The translations under genes and the position numbers were made by a program. Shown here piece after piece: positions 28,167-40,258 of a stretch of 64,000 nt of DNA. Under the pieces are notes generated by a model, which had not been told where the DNA came from, did not search any database, and was given only the letters and a program-made list of their open reading frames with translations. This DNA comes from Symbiodinium kawagutii (lineage: Eukaryota; Sar; Dinophyceae; Suessiales; Symbiodiniaceae), in the NCBI GenBank assembly GCA_009767595.1, contig VSDK01018580.1, forward strand, positions 62,001 to 126,000, given 5' to 3'. The first letter of the stretch is position 1; each line of letters begins with the position of its first letter.

Positions 28167-31133
28167 CGGCGGGGGTGGTGGTGGTGGACGACGTTCGGAG
28201 CACAGAATTGCATTGAATGCTCCCACCGCTGCAGGGCTTCTGACCTTGGCAAGGGCCCAGGCTCAAGCGCGTTCCATCTCCAAGCCTCAGGGCTGCTTCA
28301 GACGGGTCGCCTACCCCCACCTGCATGTCACTCTGAGCTTCGCACGCGTCATGAGTCTCTGGTGCCATGCACTCCCTAAGAGCGGGCGCTGTGTGATGAC
28401 ATCTGCCCGTGAAGATATGCTGAGTAGTTGCTGTTCTTGAAGGGTCTTGCATTTGTTTTGCATGCTTTCACGTGCTTTTTAAACCAAATTCTGTCTGATC
28501 TGTCTGGATGTCAAACAAATTCTTTGTTACATGTTGTCACATGTTTCGTTCAACATGCTTTTATTACTACATTTCAGTTCATCACCAATGCCAGACTACC
28601 AGCCCCAGGCCGTGGATTTGCATGTATAGCTACGGGCTCTAGACAAATTAGCTGCAAAGTCAAGTCAGTTCACCACCATGACTAAAACATGGAAATCCCA
28701 TCAATTCATCACCAATTATCAGGACCAACTTATGAACTCATCCATTTCGTCCGTGAATTCGCTCAGATCTTCCCTCCACCTGGCGCCCACTGCCGGGCCA
28801 CTGCAAATCCACCGGTCGTAGCAGGAAGAGATCTGTCCCCACGATGACTTTGCGGAATTTGGCTTTGCGCCTCGGCAGCGGCAAAGGTTCACCAGGTTGG
28901 CATGAACCAACACTAAGTATTTGACAATATATTAAGATTGAGTAATATCTGTAATAACTATTTCCAAATAGCAATCATTCATGTGATTTCACTTCATGAT
29001 GCTTGTGGAGTTCGATGATGGGCCGCAGCCGAGCTTCGCATCGCAGGCCGCGGGGAAGACGAAGCCCCTGGGTCCGTCGGCCACGGCGGCGCAGTGGTCG
29101 CCCCGGTGCAGCCGGACGTCGCCGGTGCCGTCGCTGGAGATGCGCAGCGCGGCGTCCAACACGCCGCAGTCCGCCAGGACGAGCCTCGGGGCCGGGGCGC
29201 GGATGGGACCTGGGGAAGAACAGTTTAGGATGGCTTCAGGATGGGAATCTATGTGGTTGATGGTTACCAGCAGGGCAAAATAAGTTGGTTGAGATGTTTG
29301 ATTGTGAAGGATCTGACTTTTGTAGTGTAAGTGGTGAGGTTTCTGTTGGAGGTGATGGTTGATGGTTGCTTCGATCATGGCATGGATCACTCGGACAAGG
29401 CGCCCTGAACTTCCGGATTCATGTGCTGCTTGGACCTTATCCGCGGCCGATTGCACCACAGGAGGTGACTGAGGCCCTGCCTCACCCATCAAATCAATCA
29501 AACTTCGATTCACCAAATCATCTGGCAAATGATTGGATGATTGCTAAAATTTGATTTAAATGATCTGATCTTGAGGATTGTTTTCCTGATTCTTCGTGAT
29601 CCATTTGAATGGTTGCTGATGCTTGTCCCTCTCAGTAGGGGAACTATCCTGTGCTGTCTCTAACCTCTGATAGAAAGTCAGTACATCTAGATCCATACAC
29701 AAAGAAGTTCCTCTCCGGTTGAATTTCCCACTTTGAATTTGTTTCCCCACCTCTTTCTGAATAACCATCAACAAACACCGTAAACCATCATTCTCATCAG
29801 AAACCCATCAACAATAAACCATGATTCTCATCTTGGATGTGAAACCACCAGCCATTCACGGTTGCACCTAGCCATTCCCCACCACCAACCATTCCTCCGT
29901 GATCACATGGGGTCCCCGGACGCAAAGGCCGTTGTTGTGCTTCAACACTCGGCTTCGCGCTTCGCCCCTGGGATTGGGTGGAAACCAGGCTAAAACAGCC
30001 AACCTGCAAGTCATGGAGTGAAAAATTTGAGTTCATTATGGTTGATGATGATTAACGATGGTTAATGATGGTGAAAATTCTAGTGAAAGTGATGGCTAAT
30101 GATGGTTAATGATGGTGAATGATGGTTAATGATAATTGGTTCGAATGGTGAATGATGGTTCATAATGGGAAGTGGTTGATGAAGTTCATGATGATTGCTG
30201 ATTACCAATCGTGAAGTCGTGATTTTGATTCATGGTTGTTGACTTTGATTTGTCAATTACTGATCATGAAGTAGTTTCATAATGGTTGATTTCATTGCTG
30301 ATGGCGCGTTCATGACGATGAACTGGCATGATTCAGGATGATGGTTCATTGATGATGGTGAGTTGATGGTGAGTTTATGACTGGTACGAATCGATGTGGT
30401 GAATGACAAATCATGGATGGTAAACATATCGTAAGTAACGGTTCGGTTGATGCTTGCCACGGCGAACTGATGGTGAACTTCAGGATCGACCAATTGGGAG
30501 ACACTTTATGGAGCATCACGAGGACGGATGAGGTTCAACAACTATGTGATGAAAGCTCAACAAATCGTACTGACATGTAATTAATTGTTTTACTGGCACG
30601 GCTTGTTCTGACATGGTCTTAAAAACAACCTTTCATAAAGCATATGAATGACACAAATTCTGACAATCATCCTGGCCGATCTTGTGAATATGGTGGCACT
30701 CAAGTAGACTTGTGCGATTATTTGTATTTCAATTTGTGTACAGTGTTCGCGCACTTCCCCCCCGACCACAAGCAAAGTCAAAGGTCTGATGTGTGAATTA
30801 TCCACCTTCAACTTAAAACTATCGACCGTCTTTTACATATTTCAATTGAACGAGTCCAGAATCATCCGAACTTCATGTCGAACAATTCAATTTCAAATAA
30901 CTTCAACCGCCACTGACCAGCACTGACGACCATCAAACACCCTTAATCACTAGAACTTACCATCAACCACTAACCATTGACCATTATAAATTATAACCCT
31001 CAACCACTCGAACTGACCCATTATAACCATGAACCGTGGGTGATTGAACTTCCTTCCTCTGCCGTGACGATATCACTGGCGATCCCCACCCTTTGGGTGG
31101 CAAGGTGGGCAGCATCTGCAACGGCACGGCCAC
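27954..31133 (-). CDS. multi-exon gene, product unknown (3' end well supported)
   Basis: Four 3' exons chain with perfect phase: 29209-28993 (acceptor TTCTTCCCCAG; LVLADCGVLDAALRISSDG), 28870-28780 (FRKVIVGTDLFLLRPVDL), 28320-28245 (GDPSEAALRLGDGTRLSLGP) and 28078-27954 (EAQYFQTSEAPATFLGF, ending in TGA). Upstream candidates are about 29475-29395, 29967-29886 (LKHNNGLCVRGPHVITEEWL) and 31133-31050 (GRAVADAAHLATQRVGIASD). No conserved domain is recognised. The protein appears globular, mixed and not low-complexity. The (GAT)20 microsatellite sits in its last intron. Sequence between 31134 and 31942 holds no exon I can support. Confidence 0.55.
28106..28165. repeat. (GAT)20 microsatellite
   Basis: An uninterrupted ATG/GAT run of 60 bp inside the last intron of the minus-strand gene. 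It creates long Asp, His, Ser or Ile homopolymer ORFs on both strands that are not genes. Confidence 0.95.
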
Positions 31134-31942
31134 CTGGCAGTGGCCCAGAGGTAATGGGGGGGGTTGCTGTGGCAAAGGTGGGTGAAATCATGCTGGATCA
31201 CGGAAGTTAAGAGTGGTTAATGATCGTTAGGGATGGGTGAATAATACTTTTTAAAAAATGATGGTGGTTGCCAGTGGTCAAAATGGGTTTTTGAACAGGT
31301 TGGTAATAGCAGTTTCTGGCTTGCGATTGTTGATCGAAATGGTTGATGATGGCTGGTTATCATACTCAATGGTGGTTACTCATGCTTCATGATGCTGCTT
31401 AAGAACGATGATAAATGATAATAAGTCATGCTAAAGGGATCTAGACGGTATACTTGCTGAAGTGGTGATTAGTGGGCGTTGGATGCTCATGTTGTTATAG
31501 TGAGTCAACAACGGACAGTTCATACGTAGCTGTGGGTACTGTAATAGGAGAAAGTACTTGGTTGATAAGATGCGCGCAAACAATGATCTTAAGAATTGTC
31601 GGACAATCATCTAACAGGATGCTACAGCTTTAAAGCACCTGCAAGTGGCTTGCTGGATAATGGCATTCCGAAAAACAGAGCCAACTACCTACGGGGGATG
31701 ACCAGTTTTCATTCCCATGGCCCTGCTGTCATTTTCACGTCACATGAACAGCATAAGGACAAGATATTTTGCTGTGATGTTCCTATTGCACAAGTCATTC
31801 AAGTCATTTTCACTTTCCCAACACTCAAAATGACAGATGACCGGTGGGGTGGCGCAGCCATGACATCATGTTCAGATGTTGAATCATCTGATTCCAGTTG
31901 ACTTGCGAACTTGTGAAGCTGCTCAGCATATGTGTGACTGAC

Positions 31943-33997
31943 CTATCGCTTGTGAATCTGCTCGCCCCCCTTTTGCCAAGTGCAGTTGCTGAAGTAGGGC
32001 AACATCGATTGAAAGCCCCTACGATCCAACTCCAGCGCTCTGCTCCTGAGCATTTCCACATCTTCCAACTGCACAAAGCTACCAGGGCTTCCACCAGGGC
32101 TTCCACCGGGGCTCCCAGCGTGCGGCGGTTGCAAGGCCTTGTCGGGCAGGGCGATGCATCTGGGGCTCAGCCCGCTGTGCCTCATGGCTTTGATAGTCTC
32201 CAGTGGCTGGTTGGGACAGGGCACCGGGCGACCCTGGGCCAAGCACCGCCGCAAGGGGCGGATGGCCGACTTCGCCAGGCGTCCTGCAGCCTGTTGCAGG
32301 GGACCTACGGCTGGGATCCAGCAGCTGTCGGTGCAGATCCGGTGGATGTAGACGTAGTCCAAGGCCTCCTCCGAAACGTAGGAAGTCACGTCCAGCATCA
32401 TGTAGGCAGGCGTCCGCCGCACGCAGTACAGCAAGTCCTTGCGTGTGGAACGGGTGAGTCCCGTGGCTTCGGAGGCCGATTGCTTGGTCCAACAGCGGTC
32501 CCAGCCCTTCTGCAGGAGAGCCGTTTCGATGAGTCGACCCAGTTGGAGCCAGTGATCTTCAGAGGTCACACCCACCATCACATCGATATCTCTCTCCACC
32601 ACATCCACGCCATTGACCAAGTGCCCACTCCGTGCTCCATGACGCATCAGGGCGATCAAGGTACCCCGGCAAGGCCACCATTCCAACAGCTCAGCACGGT
32701 GCCCTAAGTCGTCCAAGACATCTGCGACGTCGTGGAAGGCCTGGTGATATAACTCATCCGAGATCTCTCCGGGGCTCTCCATGATCTCCCAGGTGTCTTC
32801 AGAGTCGTAGACGTCCTGCCACAGCAAGTCGTAGTATCGTTGCACGCGCTTCCAACCTACACGCAGTGGCCAGAAGTCTTCCACGGAAGGCTCCTCAGCA
32901 TGTGCACCACTGGAGTGCGTCTCAAAGATTTGGACAAAATTCGTGGCTTGAAGGTGCTCCGATTTTTTTTGGGTTGTGAATCTGGCCCATTTTTGCAAGG
33001 TGAGGCTTCTCAAAACATAGGTCACCATCAACCCCTTAGGGACTCCCCAAATGACAGCATGATCTGCAGTTTTCCCAGTCCTCAGAATCCTCGTCCCCCA
33101 GTTGTTGGTACATCCATTGCTCCAAAACGGCAAAGTCCAAGTTCAGCGCCGATGCTTCGCTAAAGAGCACCGCGTGGTCATTGGAGGATTCCACTGAGGA
33201 GGTATAGATCTGCACCATCCGTCGCTCGCTTTGCCTCAATCTGAATTGATCCCAAGTCGACAAATGTGAAGTTTTAGGTCTATAGTCTCCAGTTTGGTGA
33301 GGGTATAGAAACCAGAAAGTATAGAGTAGGAATGTAAAACTGCATGACCACATTTGGTACGAGTATCAGTGAAGATGGGGAGGTTCCCACTGGGAACTCA
33401 CAACACTTTGCACCAAAAGCATTGCAGCTCTTGTCGCCATCTTACACAGGGATCATATATGATCATATACTGTTTTCAAAGCCCATCCCCACAACCTCCA
33501 AAGCAAACCTGAAAAAGGGCCCATCAAACATCAAATCATGTCCTTCTCAAACGTCAAATCATGTGAATGTGCTGGTCTGCGGATCTTCTGCCTATATCAT
33601 TGGATATCATTGGGTTTGCCTGAAATGATTCATCTCCCAGTTGCAACAACATCGCCTGCAGCACTGCAGGTGCACAGACCTCCGCCACGGTCAATTTCAT
33701 CTGCAAAATGGCTTCCACCCAGTGGTAACTGGACAGCAATGGCATGCCAGTGCCATAGAAATCCTTCACGGTGAGTCGGAAATCCTCCATGGATGCGCTG
33801 ACGCTGCTCCCAGCTGCACCAAACCCAGCGATGGCACAGCCATGGTGCAGCTCTGCAAGGCTGCTGAACTTGGAAGTTTTGGGGATCAGCTGCTGCACCT
33901 TCTCAGGTGGAAGCTGCAGGTCCGAATATCGCCGTGGATGGGACGAGGCCGCGGATGCCAGGAGGCCATGGAAAGCTAAGGTGACAGCTGCGCCCAT
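31943..33997 (-). CDS. LicD/fukutin-like nucleotidyltransferase-fold protein
   Basis: Main exon about 32915-31943 (stop at 31943). It reads CRGTLIALMRHGARSGHLV and then VERDIDVMVGV, matching the LicD pattern of a GTLLG-x-R-x-G motif followed by an acidic D-x-D pair (YG-LLG-R...DDDID in family members). LicD-type proteins (bacterial phosphocholine transferases, animal fukutin and FKRP) transfer phosphorylated head groups to glycans. Upstream exons: about 33230-33055 (SNDHAVLFSEASALNLDF) and an exon from 33997 or a little upstream to 33620, starting MGAAVTLAFHGLLASA, a plausible signal or membrane segment, consistent with a Golgi or ER role. A GSPGGSPGGSPG repeat lies near the C-terminus. Exact splice junctions between the three parts are not resolved, and an extra exon may lie between 33620 and 33240. 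Confidence 0.55.
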
Positions 33998-34366
33998 GGC
34001 GACATGGCGCTGTGAAGCTTGTAGCTTGCTGCTGATGGATCTGGGATGGCCGAATGCATGGTGTCTGCTTCCTCAGCGTTAGAGGCACCTTGTGACTTTC
34101 AACTTCAGCCACTAAAAGGTTAAAAGGTGCCGGGAAACGATCAAGTTTTCTAGGGAAAAACGCACGAAACACCCATGGTTTGGGTCGTAGATTTAGCAAG
34201 GGGTAAAGAAACAGGTGCCTTGAAGATAAACGTGACCTAATTTCCTGAGCAAAATCTCCCAGCTGCGCCCATTGAAGGTTGGTTCTGTTCCATGAAAAGC
34301 CGCGCGTCACCACTGGCGGCTCAGCCATTGATGCTTGTGACTCTTGATGCTTCGCCAGCACCTCAC

Positions 34367-35899
34367 CCGGCGTCCAACCAACCACCCCAGATCCAACCAG
34401 GTCGCAACTCCGCCGTTGAAACATGGAGGACGCCAACCTTCTCCCCGGAAGTCGCATCGCTCCACCTGAGAGATTCACGTGGTGACCACGGATCTGGCAG
34501 ACCCTATCCGTGAAGAGGATGTCCTCCGTTGATTGTGGCCATGTGTTTGATTGAGATGGTTGTCTTTTTGGATTTTTCCTGTTGCCCTCATCGCTGGTAA
34601 ACAACATGTCGCAGAACCAGATCGCTCTCCAGTAGCAGGATGGTGCCACCATTCGTTCTTGGAGTCATGCCTGGAACATGTTGAGATATCCATCTCTCAA
34701 TGCATATGGGTGTAACCTCGTGTTCCTGGTTGTCAATCACATGGTCTCCTTGTCTTCTCTTCAAACCTTCTCCCTTCCAACATGGCTCATGTTTGGCTTG
34801 GAATCCTCATATCTCTCATGGCAGTAGCATCCTCAGCCAAGTTGATGCTCCGCGATGCTCCGCGTCGGCCACCCTGGAACCATCGCCCTCCGCCGCTGAG
34901 TTGCTGGCATCATGTTCCGGAAGAGACTAACGACTCCGGCAGTGACCTGGCTACGCTTCATTCGCGAAGGCCATGGTGGACCACCTGGTAAAAAACGGAT
35001 GGTACAAACAATGTGCTTAGTGGTTAGATTACCTGATAGTGTTGACTATAACTAGATCGTGGCAATACTCATTGCTATTGATTACTTTGCTTGATGATTG
35101 ATTGCCCTGAGGGATGGTAAACAATGACTATAATTAGACACAACCGTCGGATTTCATGGTTTCTTGAGCCCCTCGTAGATAGGTTTCACGGAGGGTTGAT
35201 CCTTTCGTTGAAGGTTGCGGAAAGAACCATCATGATATCGCCTGAAATTCCCAATCAACATTGACCATCATCAACTAAACCAGCATTAAATGAACCATCA
35301 TCCGCTTCAACCACCATTGAATGAAACCATCATAGAACTAATTCACTATCATCAAGTTGAACAATCATAATCAAGTTAAACAATCAGCATCATTAACTTA
35401 ACCTAACTTGATGCAACTACCATCATTATCAACTTCACTTAACTTCAGCACTTACATCATGCACTTGCCCAACGTATCAGCTGGGAGCCCCGTGCTGCCG
35501 CGGACAGCAGGAACCGCACAGCAAAGTTCCAGGCGCCTCCTGCAGGCGATGCTCTGCAGTCCCTAGGTTTCCAGATGTTTCTAGAGTTTCCCATGTTTCG
35601 GTTTCTTCCATTGGAAGCAAACATGCCCAGGTTTCCGGTAACTAATTATTTTATGGCAACTGGAAGCATGGGGAGGCACAGGAAGACAGGAATCGAAAAT
35701 CCGAAAACAGTGGAGCTGCAAGGAGGTCCTCCAGCATCGGCATATTTCTTCTTTCCCATGCTGCAGCGTGCGCTGAAATTGGGTTCACCCCTATGTCAAA
35801 TGGTGCAAGACTGTGGACTTGGCCAGAGGAAAGAAGGGCTTCAACATGGTTCAACATGTCATAGATGTTGTGGATGCGATGGCTCTTGCTCATCTTGTC
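34367..35899 (-). CDS. multi-exon gene fragment, product unknown
   Basis: Exon 35899-35709 (MSKSHRIHNIYDMLNHVEAL, then HSLAPFDIGVNPISAHAAAW) joins in phase to 35539-35456 (LCCAVPAVRGSTGLPADTLG), which ends in a consensus AT|GTAAGT donor. A further exon, 34465-34367, is open in all three frames and ends at CGG|GTGAGG. It either continues this gene or belongs to the 5' end of the LicD-like gene just downstream (its phase-0 reading would lead into RHVAMGAAVTLAF). No domain is recognised. The frame is unbroken and has the composition of a real protein. Confidence 0.45.
34782..34991 (+). CDS. small ORF with signal-peptide-like start (doubtful)
   Basis: A 69-residue plus-strand ORF starting MAHVWLGILISLMAVASSAK, which looks like a secretion signal, followed by a Pro/Arg/Trp-rich tail. 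It would be the only plus-strand gene in this minus-strand array, and no splice or SL acceptor context singles it out. It may be chance. Confidence 0.15.
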   Translation: MAHVWLGILISLMAVASSAKLMLRDAPRRPPWNHRPPPLSCWHHVPEETNDSGSDLATLHSRRPWWTTW

Positions 35900-37444
35900 C
35901 TGGGGAGGCCATGAACACTAGACCGCTGCAGAATGTCTTCATGGGATTGCAGCTACGGAAAGCAGTTGGGCAAAACGTGATGATCGGATGTGACAATGCT
36001 AGAACAGACAGGGTATGACAAGGTAGGACAACATAATCTATGAATATCGGTGATATGATATGCCATGTGTGGTTGGCAAATGTTTCCTTAGTTTCGCGTG
36101 GAAGGCGCGTGTACAGCGCCCGTTTCAGATGAAGCCGTTCATGTCAGCAGCTTGAGCCCTGCCACACTGCGGCGCTGAGGAAGTTATGGCTCGTCATCGC
36201 GGCTGTCACATCGTGGTCATGTCGGCATCGTGGCTGTGCTGGGTTTTTCTCACAGCTACAGTGCTTGAACATAGGAAGATGGAACCCTACAAGGTGGTAG
36301 CTTGTGAGTATTAGCTCGTTGACTGCAAACCCACAAAACGGACTAGCGCTGATGGGTATTGGCTTCTCATCCTTTCTCATTTGTCTTCGTTTCCATGCAC
36401 AGCAGCCGAGTTTGTAAAGAAACAAAACCTGGCAAAAAACGACGAAACCCAAACCAAACAAACACATACCCATGAAACAAAACCACATCCCCCCCAAAAA
36501 ACCCTTAAAACTCTCAGGGTTCACCACGGCTACGAAGAACCCCTGGTTGCGCGGTCGGCTGCAACGGCCGTTTTCAGACGCTCAGAATGATGACGACAAC
36601 TCCGAGGCCATAGGCAGGTGCCCCGGGCCACCCGCCCACCTTCGATGCGTCAGCCACTCGGGCAGATCGTTCCAGAACCTCAGCTCCGCTATGCAGGGAA
36701 CACAGCAGCGCTGTCCATCTCCGGTTCCACACCCCAAATGTCTCATCCAAAGGAAGTCATGCCTTCTCGAGATTTTTGGTCTCTCATCATCTCTCATCCG
36801 AACTGGGTCAGGATATGTCAGGATGGTTTCTCAATTCGTCAACCTGTTTGAGGTTGAAAGATGTTCAAAGCTCGACAAACTGAGGACCTATACTTGGAGA
36901 AAATCGCTGTAAGGCCGCCAAAGGCTATCTCGGCGGCGAGCTCGGGACAGGTGATATGTTTGAGATGCTCAATGGGATAAGGATGGTGAACCATCATGGC
37001 TGCTGAGAACGGGATGAGTTTGAGTCAGCTTAGTTGGTGAGATAGTAATGCAAGGGGTCAATAATGATTCATGGATATATTCATGTGAATTTCCATATGC
37101 ATAATGATGTGCAAAGGCCTATCCATACCTCCTTTTCTTCGTCGCTTCACAGGCGCAGCTGCAACCACCACACGCCACGTACATCTCTAAATGTAGCATT
37201 AGGATGCACTGGACATCTACCCATACTACATCCAACAAAATCCCAGCCACAACTATAACACCATATCAACCATATCAACCATCCACAGTCACCAACAACC
37301 GTATCAACCAACAACCATATCAACTAACAACCAAATCAACACCAACCAGCAACCACCCACCACCCACCACCAGATTCACCACCCAGCACCCAACAAGCCC
37401 AGCAAGCCATGCGCATCCTGAGACGCCCCTGCCAAACGCGAGAC

Positions 37445-39179
37445 CTGTCGGCCCTGCGTTTCGATGGTGTGCTGCATCGCTTGCGATTGAACTTCCAAGG
37501 TCCGTCGCATGGCCTGGGCGCGCCAGGTGACATGGGAGGTCTCAGGTCAGTCCCAACAGCTGGGTGTTGCATAGCTGTTGACGCGTGTTGGTAGCCATGA
37601 ACTTGGTGATATATATATATATATAGCTGTTATATAGCTGGTAACTAAGTGAAATCGTTGTTAGGAACTGATGTTGTCAGAGATGAAGTACTGTTGCTGC
37701 CAATGATTTTGGTAGTTTACCTGGCAGGTCATGATGGATTGTGGGAATGAACATCAACCTGCAACAGGCACTGGAGATATCAAGAGCCATCTACGACCAG
37801 CAATGGCAGTGACCAGAAACCTAGCGGGATGAAACCTACAGATACAAGCAATAGCAGTGGCAGGTTGATGATCAACACTTCAACCAAGCAGACTTCAACC
37901 AAGCAGCTCATGACCTGGAATCCCAAGGGATAGAACAAACTGACTATATAACCGATGGGAGGGATAGTTTAGTCAACAATCAACCGGATAAAAATCTAAA
38001 ATGGTGAGAAGCAAAAAACGCAACATTTTACGCATATGACCAAGGCAAACCAATACTGAATGGTGGAGATAGAACTGGAGCGGTATTTTATGTAACTAAT
38101 CATTGAGAAGTCATGGCTGCACATGCATTGATTACAAATACATTTCAACCATAGCCTGCAAAAGAAAAGAGCAGCAAGGATGCTATATCAAAGGCATGGT
38201 GCATGATTGATACTTGCCCAGGGTGTCGCTTAGGTCAATTAATGATGGGCGAAAATGCGGATGGGCATACATCGAAGCACCTTGATTTGCTGATCCTGGT
38301 TGCTTCCTGGCCTAGTTTGCACGGAGGCGGAACCAGGGGGCCTATCACCTACAATCTGCGGCTCAGTTTTCGATTGTGAGGCCCAGTCCCTGGTCTGCTC
38401 TTCCAGAACGAGCCTAAGCAGAACCGATGGCAGCAGCACATGCGTCTGGTGGATGGCACCATTGTAGCAGCATTTGCGACATGATATGTAACAGTAAGAG
38501 CAGTTGTGAAGTACATGGGATATGATCTAAAACATGTCAAACATCCTTTGGCACATGGTGTTTCTCAACAAATATGGGGTATTTGTAATAGAAGGTTGAT
38601 GTCAGCTTCACAAATAATTCATGATGAATCAGAAATGGTATGTGGATCTTCAACGTTCTTCACTCCTGATGATCAAAATGAAAATTGATTCTAGTGTTAT
38701 ACCAGCTTGGTGGTAATTATGCTTGATACTGATTGTTAGTGAGGAGGACTGACGATCGACACTCCACCATTGGTGAGGAAAATCATCAATGTTCCAGCCA
38801 TGGCCACATTGCCCAAGGGATCTTGCTTGCACACTATGTGAACAGGTTGGTGGACCATGACAACAAGTAGTCAGTGAAAGATTGCTTTGACGACCCCCGT
38901 TTTGCTCGGCTCCAATAACGTCCACTCATCCACTGGTCCAAGGGTTGTACCAAGCACACGAGCATGGCATTGCCCCTGGCTGTGAGAATTATCAAGAACA
39001 AACCCAGCAACATGGAATAACAATGCTGAAGCTGATAAAGTTGAAAGGATTGAGCCCAGAAGCCCGTGCTCCTTCACCGCGAAAAGTAGAACATCTTTCG
39101 TCTCGCTGTTGATCACGGGCCACAAAGAACGCACCACCGCGCCCACCCAAATCTCAATGTCCTCTTCTGTAATGACATC
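37445..39179 (-). CDS. multi-exon membrane protein, product unknown
   Basis: Exon 39179-38951 (DVITEEDIEIWVGAVVRSLW, then LLGSILSTLSASALLFHVAG, a membrane segment) joins in phase to 38833-38754 (GNVAMAGTLMIFLTNGGVSI, a second hydrophobic segment). Exons 38413-38349 (LVLEEQTRDWASQSKTEPQI) and 38311-38281 (a 31-nt microexon) join in phase. Exon 37513-37445 (AMRRTLEVQSQAMQHTIETQ) is Gln-rich coiled coil. A further patch at 36688-36640 (ELRFWNDLPEWLTHR) may belong here. At least one exon is missing between 38754 and 38413 and another before 37513. Two membrane passes followed by a cytoplasmic coiled coil would fit a channel or transporter tail. The family is not recognised. Sequence 39180-40258 holds no exon I can defend. 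Confidence 0.45.
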
Positions 39180-40258
39180 CTGATCAACAGTGCCTTCATG
39201 CCATGGAACAACACTTGCGGCATGAGGAATGATAGGATGATAGGATGATGGGATTGATAGGATGATGATAGGATGACAGGCGAAGATGACAAGTGAGGAA
39301 GATGACAGTGCCATGTTGCAGCCAAGCATCTTTCGCTTTTGGCATGCTAGGGAAGCCCGGCATCATTTGCTCGGCCAGCACTCAAGGTGGGCAAGGGTCC
39401 AATGATGGCTGTATTAATGGCCAGTGCGGCTAGTGCAAGGCTGAAACTCATGACTGAATTGATGTCTGTTGTTGCTTGCTAGCTGAAGATGCTACACATC
39501 TAAATGATGGATCATGATAGGGTGAATTTCATGAATCAAAAAGCCTAACAGTATTATGGGGACATCATGGGGCGTCCATGGCCAGCATCTGCGACTGAAT
39601 GGGTACGCACACACACACACAACGATGTCATGTTTGAGCCGGAAATCTCGCCCAACTTCCCGAACTCGCGTGAGGAAACATGCAAATTCGAGGTGTCACC
39701 CCGTTGGCCTAGTAGTGAAACATGATACCGTCATATTTGGCAGCAAAGCCGACAATCACCATGACCGCCGATCTGCAAAGTGCTACTTGTTTTACGAACA
39801 CCTCCCAGCTCTAACGAAAACAAATGGTCATTGGAGGCAACATGTTTGCACCAGAATTGACAATATTTGCACTGTCATTTTTGGATGCTTGCAGAAATTT
39901 GCCAATCGAAGGGATACCTTTTCCATCCTTTCTGTGTGCGTGGCAGCTTAGCTGCACTTGTGAGACCCAGGGGGGTGAAACCAGGGACCAGGGGCACTGC
40001 TGTCAAGTTGCAGGACAAGCAGCGTTGGATGCGCAGAATGTTGCCACAATGCTCCGAGAAACACTTAAGAGATGATTCAATACCTTGAATTGCTGTGAAG
40101 CTATCAATCTTGAAAATCTTGAGAATAGAAAACTCATGTTTTCCTCAATTCAGATTGCACACGACTTCCGTTCTTCCAGGACTCCATTCACCAGTGATCA
40201 GCATCCGCTCCCCTCGTCCCCAAAAAACAGAAGGGGTGCCGTCACGGCGGTCGCGGCG

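Noticed and set aside
27883-28440. 185-codon plus-strand ORF with a 20-Asp run
   Set aside because: The Asp run is the (GAT)20 microsatellite in an intron; the opposite strand has phase-matched exons with a stop codon.
33903-34652. 249-codon minus-strand ORF as one gene
   Set aside because: Splice motifs cut it at 34465-34367 and the LicD-like 5' exon uses a different frame at its right end; amino-acid use between is not protein-like.
36472-36912. 146-codon plus-strand ORF
   Set aside because: A better exon with acceptor and donor lies on the minus strand at 36688-36640; the plus-strand frame starts in an A/C-rich low-complexity stretch.
39556-39951. 131-codon plus-strand ORF
   Set aside because: No domain, no splice context and opposite to the gene array; composition is not decisive.
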